Assembly (NCBI GenBank): GCA_049472395.1
Contig: JBLIRR010000050.1
Coordinates: 1 to 42,854, forward strand
From: JBLIRR01 sp049472395
GTDB lineage: Bacteria > SZUA-182 > DTGQ01 > JBLIRR01
Length of the DNA: 42,854 nt
Reading direction: 5' to 3'
Shown one piece after another: positions 8,261 to 15,587 of the stretch (positions are counted from its first letter, which is position 1; every line of letters begins with the position of its first letter). Below the pieces are notes generated by a model. That model was not told the DNA's origin. It did no database searches and was given only the letters and a program-made list of their open reading frames with translations. Both the position numbers and the translations under genes were made by a program.

Positions 8261-9679
8261 GTGAAATTTTCAGTTATTGTTCTCTACTGTGTTATTATTA
8301 CATGCGTGTGCGCATGTGCATCATCATCCCGGCAACTCACACAGCCTCCCCCCATGATTACCCCTGAGGCATGGAGCGCCTCTTATCCCCACGTTTCCGG
8401 AACGATCGAGAATTGGTGGGAGGGATTCGGGGATGACAGACTCAACGAGTTGGTACTACATTCACTCAAACGTAATTATAATGTAAAAGCAGCCCTGGCA
8501 AGAATTGACGCTGCCAATTCCCAGGCACGTATCATTGGCGCGGACCTCGCCCCGGTCATGGATGGTAGTTTTTCTGCGTCAAGGCAAAAGCAAAATGTGA
8601 GTGGAGTATCCTTTCCCAGCGATCCTTCAAACTCCTTCGGAGCCTCACTGAATCTGAGTTGGGAGATTGATTTATGGGGAAGGCTCCGTTCTGCGCGTTC
8701 TGCTGCAATCGCAGATATAGAAGTATCTCACGCGGAACTTTCGGGAGTCAAGCTCTCACTTGCCGCACAGACGGTAAAGGCATGGTTTGCTTGTATAGAG
8801 GCTACAGGGCAGCTTGATCTTTCCCACGCGCATGTTGATAATTTTAAAAAAAGCCGAGATCAGATCCGCATGCGATATGAACGGGGATTGGCATCATCTC
8901 TTGATGTGCGGTTGGCAGAGGCCAATGTGTCGGCGGCAGAGGCATGTTTCTATATTCGCCAGGATCAGCTCCATCTCCTTATCAGGCGATTGGAAATTCT
9001 CGTGGGACGCTATCCCTCCGGTGAGCTTAAAGTCGGTGATCGCCTCCCCACGATCATGAATTCTGTACCTGCTGGTATTCCGGCAGAGATTGTCAGCCGA
9101 AGGCCTGACCTGGTTGCGGCAGAGCACCGTCTTGCTGCAGCAGGTTTGCGAATTAAGCAGTCAGAGGCATCATTATATCCTCGAATCGCCCTCACTGCAT
9201 CCGGCGGCAGATCCAGTGATGAGCTTGAGGAGCTCCTGGACGGAGATTTTTCGGTCTTTCGTCTGGCTGGCAATTTAGTCCAGCCGCTTTTCCAGGGAGG
9301 AAAACTCAGGGCAGGAGTTGCCCTTGCCCGTGCTCGCGTGAAAGAGGCCAGAGCGCTTTTCGCACAGAGTCTCCTTAATGCATACGCCGAGGTGGAAAGT
9401 ACATTGAATACCGAAATAATCCTTGCGCGCAGAGAAAAGGTACAGAGCCTGGCCGTTGAGCAGGCACTGGCCGCACGTGATCTTGCACAAGAACAATACA
9501 CGGCAGGGCTGGTTGATTATCTCACGCTGCTTGAGGCACAGCGAAGCGCATATGAAGCGCAAAGCCAACTGCTTAGTCTCAAGCGTCAGAGGATTGATGC
9601 GCGCATTGATCTCTATCTTGCCCTTGGCGGAGGATTCATGAACGCGACACACACAAAGAAGGAAGAAGAGAGAGATTAA
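8261..9679 (+). CDS. Outer-membrane efflux lipoprotein, NodT/OprM family
   Basis: Outer membrane channel of a tripartite RND exporter. It starts at GTG 8261 with GAAGAAAGG upstream; an overlapping ATGCAAAAGTGA minicistron sits just before it. The N-terminus is a lipoprotein signal with Cys around residues 16-20 (CVCACASSS). The rest shows two duplicated OEP halves: EIDLWGRLRSARSAA, then SRRPDLVAAEHRLAAAGLRIKQSEASLYPRIALTASGG, and the final QEQYTAGLVDYLTLLEAQRS typical of NodT proteins. At 472 residues it is of normal family length and appears intact. It is the first gene of a three-gene operon; the gap to the next gene is one base. Confidence 0.93.
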   Translation: MKFSVIVLYCVIITCVCACASSSRQLTQPPPMITPEAWSASYPHVSGTIENWWEGFGDDRLNELVLHSLKRNYNVKAALARIDAANSQARIIGADLAPVMDGSFSASRQKQNVSGVSFPSDPSNSFGASLNLSWEIDLWGRLRSARSAAIADIEVSHAELSGVKLSLAAQTVKAWFACIEATGQLDLSHAHVDNFKKSRDQIRMRYERGLASSLDVRLAEANVSAAEACFYIRQDQLHLLIRRLEILVGRYPSGELKVGDRLPTIMNSVPAGIPAEIVSRRPDLVAAEHRLAAAGLRIKQSEASLYPRIALTASGGRSSDELEELLDGDFSVFRLAGNLVQPLFQGGKLRAGVALARARVKEARALFAQSLLNAYAEVESTLNTEIILARREKVQSLAVEQALAARDLAQEQYTAGLVDYLTLLEAQRSAYEAQSQLLSLKRQRIDARIDLYLALGGGFMNATHTKKEEERD

Positions 9680-9680
9680 G

Positions 9681-10904
9681 ATGAGAGTCACAAGAAATAT
9701 GAGAGTGCTGGTGCCATTTTTTATCATTCTCATTGGGCTTATCGGCGCCCTGGTGATAGTTGCGTCAAAACCCACAATAACACAGAGGCCTGTAAGCTTT
9801 CCTCTTCCCCTGGTAAGGGCGCAGACAGTTCACATACAGGAGACTAGGCTAACCGTCATCTCACAGGGAACAGTGACTCCCCGTACCGAGACAGCGATAG
9901 TATCGGAGGTATCAGGCACCATTGTCAGCATTTCCTCGCAATTCGCACCAGGGGGCTTCTTTAGAAAAGATGAGCTATTCATACAGATCGATTCGCGTGA
10001 TTATGAATACGCTCTTGAACGTTTAGAGGCAGAGGTAGCTCAGGCACGGCTAAGGCTTCAGCGAGAAGAAGAGGAGGCAACCATTGCGCGAGCTGAGTGG
10101 GAACGTATCGGAGGTTCACGCGAGGCGAGTCCACTTGTGCTGAGAAAACCTCAGCTTGAAGAGGCTCGTGCGCTTCTCAAGGCTGCCGAGGCGTCGGTAA
10201 AACAAGCCAAACTGAACCTCGTTCGTACCCGCATCATAGCACCTTATGCGGGGCGTGTGCGAGAAAAGAATGCGGATATCGGCCAATACGTAAGCCCGGG
10301 ATATCGCCTCGGAACCGTCTATTCCGTAGATAGCGCCGAGGTAAGGCTCCCCGTGCCCGATAAAGAGCTTGCCTATCTTGATGTGTGCCTCAGTCCACTC
10401 AATGGGCACTTTACCTGCCCTATTCTTCCGGTCACACTCAGCGCCCATTTCGCGGGAGACACCCACACATGGCAGGGCACAATCGCCCGGATCGAGGGTG
10501 AAATCGATCCTATGACACGAATGGTGACGTTGGTATGCTCAGTAGAGGATCCGTACAACATAAATATTCGCGCTCAAAAGGCTCCGCTGGCGGTGGGGAT
10601 GTTCGTGGATGCTGAGATCGCAGGGAAGGTTGTGGCAAATGCTGCAGTGATCGAGCGCTCTGCCATCAGGGATAGTGAGAGAGTCCTTGTGATCGATTCT
10701 GAAAACAGGCTCCGCTATCGGAAAGTGAATGTCGTAAAAACTAATGCCCGTACTCTTATCGTCTCGAAAGGCCTTGATCAGGGGGATCGGGTGTGTATCT
10801 CGCCATGCAATCGAGAGCTTTCCTCAAGAAACAGAAAAGCCGGTTATTCAGGAGATGTTGAACAGGCGGCAGGTTATCAATATAGCAATATCCGGGGATA
10901 TTGA
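9681..10904 (+). CDS. RND efflux periplasmic adaptor (membrane fusion protein), C-terminus replaced
   Basis: HlyD/AcrA-type adaptor linking the inner-membrane pump to the outer-membrane channel. Residues 10-30 form the membrane anchor. A barrel-sandwich/lipoyl half (VSEVSGTIVSISSQFAPGG) is followed by an alpha-hairpin (about residues 110-180), the second lipoyl half (APYAGRVREKNADIGQYVSPG) and a beta-barrel and membrane-proximal domain ending GLDQGDRVCISP. After that residue the frame runs into sequence that, in another frame, is RND permease. The last ~25 residues (CNRELSSRNRKAG...) are therefore not native. The C-terminal loss is small, so the protein could still fold. Confidence 0.9.
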   Translation: MRVTRNMRVLVPFFIILIGLIGALVIVASKPTITQRPVSFPLPLVRAQTVHIQETRLTVISQGTVTPRTETAIVSEVSGTIVSISSQFAPGGFFRKDELFIQIDSRDYEYALERLEAEVAQARLRLQREEEEATIARAEWERIGGSREASPLVLRKPQLEEARALLKAAEASVKQAKLNLVRTRIIAPYAGRVREKNADIGQYVSPGYRLGTVYSVDSAEVRLPVPDKELAYLDVCLSPLNGHFTCPILPVTLSAHFAGDTHTWQGTIARIEGEIDPMTRMVTLVCSVEDPYNINIRAQKAPLAVGMFVDAEIAGKVVANAAVIERSAIRDSERVLVIDSENRLRYRKVNVVKTNARTLIVSKGLDQGDRVCISPCNRELSSRNRKAGYSGDVEQAAGYQYSNIRGY

Positions 10905-13440
10905 TGAAAAAACCCTGAAGGTCCTGAGTGATGAGATCAGGGAGGATATCCTCACGCTTAAAGGCATCTCACAGGCCCAGGTATCGAGCCTCAGGCCCTA
11001 TGAGATCTCTGTTGAGGTATCTGAGAGAGATCTTCGCAGGTACGGTTTGACATTTGACGAGGTTGTGCTGGCTATTCGCAGATCCTCACTCGACCTGCCG
11101 GGTGGGGCGCTCAAGACTGAGGGAGGAGAGGTGCTGCTGAGGACAAAAGGACAGGCATATAGCACCAGAGACTTCGAAGATATTATCCTGCGAACGCGGG
11201 CCGATGGTACTCGCCTTACCATAGGAGATATCGCTCGGGTTATCGACGGCTTTGCAGAGACAGATCAAAGCGCGCGGTTTGATGGGAAACCCGCCGCGCT
11301 TATCCAGGTATTCCGGGTGGGAGATGAGGATGCTATCCACGTTGCATCACAGGTAAGAGGGTATGTCCATGAGCGGAGACAGAGAATGCCCGAAGGGGTG
11401 GAACTGACTATTTGGAGTGATGACTCCCGCGTGCTCAGGAGCAGGATAAATCTCTTGATGCGAAATGGCCGCAGCGGGATGATTCTTGTGTTGATCGTGC
11501 TCGCACTCTTTTTGAAATTTCGACTCGCCATATGGGTAGCCATGGGTATCCCTTTTTCCTTTTTGGGAGCGCTCTGGATAATGCCGCAGTTCGGTGTGTC
11601 GGTGAACATGATCTCGCTTTTTGCCTTCATTCTCGTTATCGGGATTCTTGTGGATGACGCAATCGTTGTCGGAGAGAGCATTTTCACTGAATTTGAATTA
11701 GGAAAAACAAAATCCCAGGCTGCAACCGACGGCGTAAAGCGTGTTGCAGTGCCGGTCGTGTTCGCTGTGCTCACCACGATTGCCGCGTTTTGGCCTCTGC
11801 TTTCGGTGGAAGGAGTTATCGGAAAGATTATGCGTTTGATCCCTATAGTCGTTATTCTTACCCTTCTTTTTTCTCTCTTTGAATCACTCTTTATTTTGCC
11901 TTCCCATCTTGCGCACCTGCACCTTACTTCTGAGGTGAGCACGCGTGGTATTCCCGCGCTGTGGAAAAGATTTCAAACGAAATTCACGGATCTTTTTCAG
12001 ACATTCGTGGACAGGGCATATCGTCCCAGCCTGGAGCTCTGCCTGAGAAACCGTTATGCGACCGTCGCAGCCGGCATCGCTATTCTCCTCCTTACCGTAG
12101 GGATGGTCGCGGGTGGGTGGATTAAGTTTGTGTTTTTCCCTAAAATCGATGCAGATAATGTGACGGCAGAGCTTACCATGCCCCTTGGCACACCGGCAGA
12201 GGTTACGCGGAAAGCGGTTATGCGTCTTGAGGAGACCGCGCATGCCCTGGAGGAGGAATTCGGCGAAGAGCATCATATTATTCGCCATATACTTACCTCT
12301 GTAGGGGAGCAGCCGGCTCGAAACGAGTCGAGGGGGCCGGGAGCACAGCAGGCTTTTTTCACAGGGGCTCCGATAAGCATTCAGCTTGCAAGTGCGAATA
12401 AAGATGCGCTTCGTCATGCAGCAGAAAAGCTTAAGGAAAAAATAACCGATTATTCCGGTGTGTACGATGTCACGGATTCATTCCGGCAAGGTAAACAGGA
12501 GGTGAAGCTCTCCATCACTCCAGAGGCTGAATCACTGGGGCTCGCCCTGGCAGACCTGGGCAGACAGGTGAGGCAGGCATTCTATGGAGAGGAGGCCCAG
12601 CGAATACAGCGGGGACGTGACGAAGTGAAAGTAATGGTACGCTACCCAGCCGATGAAAGACGCTCGCTTACCAATCTTGAGACAAAACGCATTCGGCTTT
12701 CCAGCGGAGTTGAGGTGCCCTTTTCCGTTGCAGCAGATGCACATATCGGCAGGGGATATTCCTTTATCGAACGCACCGACAGACAACGCACCCTGGATGT
12801 CACCTCAGAGATCGATGAGGGTAAGTCCAATGCAAATGAGATCATTGAAGATCTAAAACTCAATGTGTTGCCAAAACTTCTGGCAGACTATCCCGAAATA
12901 CGATATTCCTTTGAGGGAGAGCGGCGGGATCAGCAAGAGGCATTGGGCAGTCTGAAAAGAGGATTTATTCTCGCACTCCTGGTAATCTACGCACTGCTTG
13001 CGATTCCCTTTAAATCATATCTGCAGCCCGTAATCGTGATGGGCATCATCCCCTTTGGCATTGTGGGCGCCATCTGGGGGCACATACTCATGAGACTTGA
13101 TCTTACGATTCTGTCCATGTTCGGTATCGTTGCCCTTGCGGGTGTAGTGGTAAACGATAGCCTGGTGATGGTGGACTTCATTAACCGAACAAGAAATAAG
13201 GGCACGCCACTGATGCAGGCCATACAAGAGGCGGGAGTTGCCCGGTTCAGAGCGATTATACTGACCTCGCTCACTACGTTTGCCGGGCTATCGCCGCTTC
13301 TCCTTGAGCGGAGCTTGCAGGCACGATTTCTCATTCCCATGGCGGCATCCCTTGCTTTCGGTATACTCTTCGCAACCTTTATCACACTCCTGCTCGTCCC
13401 GGTCAGCTATATGATCCTTGAAGATATAAAGAATTTCTAG
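10744..13440 (+). CDS. RND efflux permease, HAE1-like, lacking its N-terminal ~100-140 residues
   Basis: Inner-membrane proton-driven exporter. Recognisable permease sequence begins at about 10807 (AIESFPQETEKPVI), which in intact relatives lies after TM1 and the first part of the porter domain. The upstream codons 10744-10806 are adaptor sequence read out of frame. The rest is well preserved: TM2-TM6 with GILVDDAIVVGESIFTE (the proton-relay Asp pair), the second porter half, TM7 (GIAILLLTVGMVAGG) and the final TM8-12 block with VVNDSLVMVDFINRTR. Without TM1 and the first subdomain, function is doubtful. The start codon is unclear, since no natural start remains. It is translationally entangled with the adaptor gene by about 160 bases. 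Confidence 0.85.
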   Translation: MPVLLSSRKALIRGIGCVSRHAIESFPQETEKPVIQEMLNRRQVINIAISGDIDEKTLKVLSDEIREDILTLKGISQAQVSSLRPYEISVEVSERDLRRYGLTFDEVVLAIRRSSLDLPGGALKTEGGEVLLRTKGQAYSTRDFEDIILRTRADGTRLTIGDIARVIDGFAETDQSARFDGKPAALIQVFRVGDEDAIHVASQVRGYVHERRQRMPEGVELTIWSDDSRVLRSRINLLMRNGRSGMILVLIVLALFLKFRLAIWVAMGIPFSFLGALWIMPQFGVSVNMISLFAFILVIGILVDDAIVVGESIFTEFELGKTKSQAATDGVKRVAVPVVFAVLTTIAAFWPLLSVEGVIGKIMRLIPIVVILTLLFSLFESLFILPSHLAHLHLTSEVSTRGIPALWKRFQTKFTDLFQTFVDRAYRPSLELCLRNRYATVAAGIAILLLTVGMVAGGWIKFVFFPKIDADNVTAELTMPLGTPAEVTRKAVMRLEETAHALEEEFGEEHHIIRHILTSVGEQPARNESRGPGAQQAFFTGAPISIQLASANKDALRHAAEKLKEKITDYSGVYDVTDSFRQGKQEVKLSITPEAESLGLALADLGRQVRQAFYGEEAQRIQRGRDEVKVMVRYPADERRSLTNLETKRIRLSSGVEVPFSVAADAHIGRGYSFIERTDRQRTLDVTSEIDEGKSNANEIIEDLKLNVLPKLLADYPEIRYSFEGERRDQQEALGSLKRGFILALLVIYALLAIPFKSYLQPVIVMGIIPFGIVGAIWGHILMRLDLTILSMFGIVALAGVVVNDSLVMVDFINRTRNKGTPLMQAIQEAGVARFRAIILTSLTTFAGLSPLLLERSLQARFLIPMAASLAFGILFATFITLLLVPVSYMILEDIKNF

Positions 13441-13459
13441 AATACACCATCAGAGCGTA

Positions 13460-13699
13460 CTATCCGGGAGGCACATTCGAAATCCGATACTCGTCTCTCC
13501 CATCGGAGGCAAATCTGTCTATCTTTGCTGCATCGCGAACATTACCAAATGTATTAGGAGAATCGAATAGGAGAAACACCACGTCACCCTCCCGACTCCT
13601 ATTATCCAGGCGAATAACAAGCTCGGCTCCCTGCACTCTCGTTATGAAACACAAGAGCGTAAAAAATAGTATAAGAATAGGTAATAAATACCCTGAACA
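13460..13699 (-). pseudogene. DUF2141-like secreted protein, truncated
   Basis: Reading in from a TTG at about 13699 gives a hydrophobic signal segment (VFLPILILFFTLLCFI), then GAELVIRLDNRSREGDVVFLLFD and RISNVPPG followed by TAG. DUF2141 proteins continue PPGxYAxxVFHDEN. Here the bases after the TAG still read YALMVY before running into the 3' end of the RND gene. The gene thus carries a nonsense codon and has lost its C-terminus at the junction with the efflux operon. Confidence 0.6.
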
Positions 13700-13743
13700 A
13701 CCTTAAACCAACTTATTCTCTTCCTCCTTTCAAATTATGGCAG

Positions 13744-13781
13744 TGAATACATCAAGAGCCATGCACATCTTGATGTATTCA
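13744..13781. terminator. Perfect 14-bp hairpin between convergent operons
   Basis: TGAATACATCAAGA and TCTTGATGTATTCA with a 10-base loop. It has no T-run, so an intrinsic terminator is not proven, but its position between the plus-strand efflux operon and the minus-strand stressosome operon suits a bidirectional stop or a 3'-end stabiliser. Confidence 0.4.
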
Positions 13782-13842
13782 ACCGCATCTTTGTGTATGA
13801 TCTACGCAATCTACACGATAACCGTGCCGCATCTTTTGGCTA

Positions 13843-13940
13843 GGCGATAGCGCTTGAGTTAAGCAGAAAAATTGTCCAAATAGTAGTTGTATTAACAAAA
13901 GGCATGATGACAATTTTTTCTGCTTCAACGCCTTGTTATA
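13843..13940 (-). other. Integron attC-like recombination site
   Basis: Read on the minus strand, it begins TATAACAAGGCGTTGAAGCAG and ends CTGCTTAACTCAAGCG followed by CTATCG. The arms pair imperfectly over about 20 bases with unpaired positions, as in attC sites. The left part matches R''/L'' of cassette sites, and the right part matches the common GCTTAACTCAAGCGTTAG closing box except that GTTAG is GCTAT. Length about 98 bp. It lies just 3' of the last stressosome kinase. No integrase gene is in the window, so this is a solitary, perhaps decayed site. Confidence 0.5.
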
Positions 13941-13985
13941 TTAAGCCCTGGGGGAAACCCAATAATATGGGTGTTCCAGGTAAGA

Positions 13986-15584
13986 CTAATCTGAAATGCG
14001 CTGTTCTTTCATCCTTTTAATCGGAAGGATAATTGAGACCGTGGTTCCGTTACCCTTTTTACTCTGTATATCAATCGTACCTGCGTGCAGCCCTACAACC
14101 TGCTGGCACACTGTAAGGCCTAATCCCATGCCTCTTGTCTTGTTTGTGAAAAAAGGTGTGAAGATATTCTTGATATCTCCTTCGTTCATACCAATGCCAT
14201 TATCCTTAATAGAAATATAAAGCTCGTTCTTCTCTCTCCTATACTCTCCTTCTATCTCTATGGTACCCTGTTTATTATCAGATAAGGCTTGGAATGCATT
14301 ATCAAAAATATTTAAAAAAAGTTCTTTCATATGAAGGGGGTCCGCCTCTATGATATCGTCCTGGCCGCATTTTAAGTTTTTTATGATTTTAACATTCCGT
14401 TTCATGTATTTATGCTTCATATGCCTGATACATTCATTCAAAATCTCCAGACATGATATGGTCTCATAATGTGGTATCTTGATCTTTGCATAGGTCAGGA
14501 AGTTTTTAATAATCTGATCACATTCTTCGATCTTTTTATCTATGTGAGTAAGATGATTGTCAATTGATTTATTCTTCTTACTCTTTCTCTTTATATTAAA
14601 GGTCGCTAATCTTATGGCGGTTAAAGGATTTTTTAACTCGTGTGCTAAACTGGCGGAAAGGGTGCCGATATCAGCAAGGCGTTGGGCGTCTTCAAGCTCT
14701 TTTTGAGTTCTTTCAAGTTCCATTAACTTTTTTACTACCTCCAATTCCAGGCCCTTTTTATCTTTTTTTAACTGTTCCTTATGTTTTTCTTCGATTCTCC
14801 TGCGCTCAGTGATGTCCTGAATCAGGCACAAATAGCCCTGTGGAAAAATATTTTCTTTAATTCCTAAGGGTGTTATTATTATCTGAAGATAGACAAATCC
14901 TGATTTTGTTGTCTCATAGAGCCCCGCCTCTTTAGCTTTTTTAAAATCAAAGAGAGTCTCAAATCGCATTACCTCACCGCGTATTAGCTTCTCTTTTGAT
15001 TCTTCGGGAAAGCTAGGATTGTTAAAGAGACTCAGCTTCTTGAGATGTTCAGGATGAACCACGCCGAATATGTCTAAACAGGAATTGTTTACCTCGATAA
15101 GCCGGCCCTCGGCATCATAGATCTCTATTCCGATAGGCGATTCTGCATAGATGCTTCTGAATCTCTGCTCGCTTTCCTCCTTTGCTCTTTTCACGCAAAG
15201 CAGTTCATCATAAAGTAGCTTCATCTTTAGCAAGGATTTTACCTTGAAGAGCAACTCCTCGGGATCAATGGGATAGGTGATATAGTCGTTTCCTCCTATA
15301 TCCACTCCCTTCATTTTAAAGGTCATATCCCTATAAGTAGCCGAGATAAAAAGAATAGGCACATGCAATGCGCTCTTTTGAAGGCGTATCTGTTCAGCTC
15401 CCTCATAGCCGTCCATGAGGGGCATCTTTACGTCTAAAATCACAAGATCGGGCATCTGCTTATTAAATTCCTCCACCGCCTCTTTCCCATTCTGTTTGCA
15501 GACAACCTCATAGCCATTGGAAGAGAGGATTTTCTTATATATATACCTGTTGGTCTTATTATCATCGGCAACGAGGATTCTCAC
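13986..15584 (-). CDS. Hybrid sensor histidine kinase (REC-PAS-HisKA-HATPase)
   Basis: Cytosolic two-component kinase with an N-terminal receiver (residues 1-120; DLVILDVKMPLMDG carries the phospho-Asp, ending YITYPIDPEELL), a PAS domain (about 135-270), a coiled coil (275-310), a HisKA domain with SLAHELKNPLTAIRL, and a HATPase_c domain with NIFDNAFQAL, DNGIGM and GMGLGLTVCQQV. There is no transmembrane segment. It is the last gene of the stressosome operon, three bases after the previous stop. A receiver at the N-terminus suggests it takes phosphate from, or is modulated by, the upstream hybrid kinase. Confidence 0.9.
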   Translation of the reverse strand: MRILVADDNKTNRYIYKKILSSNGYEVVCKQNGKEAVEEFNKQMPDLVILDVKMPLMDGYEGAEQIRLQKSALHVPILFISATYRDMTFKMKGVDIGGNDYITYPIDPEELLFKVKSLLKMKLLYDELLCVKRAKEESEQRFRSIYAESPIGIEIYDAEGRLIEVNNSCLDIFGVVHPEHLKKLSLFNNPSFPEESKEKLIRGEVMRFETLFDFKKAKEAGLYETTKSGFVYLQIIITPLGIKENIFPQGYLCLIQDITERRRIEEKHKEQLKKDKKGLELEVVKKLMELERTQKELEDAQRLADIGTLSASLAHELKNPLTAIRLATFNIKRKSKKNKSIDNHLTHIDKKIEECDQIIKNFLTYAKIKIPHYETISCLEILNECIRHMKHKYMKRNVKIIKNLKCGQDDIIEADPLHMKELFLNIFDNAFQALSDNKQGTIEIEGEYRREKNELYISIKDNGIGMNEGDIKNIFTPFFTNKTRGMGLGLTVCQQVVGLHAGTIDIQSKKGNGTTVSIILPIKRMKEQRISD

Positions 15585-15587
15585 CTG

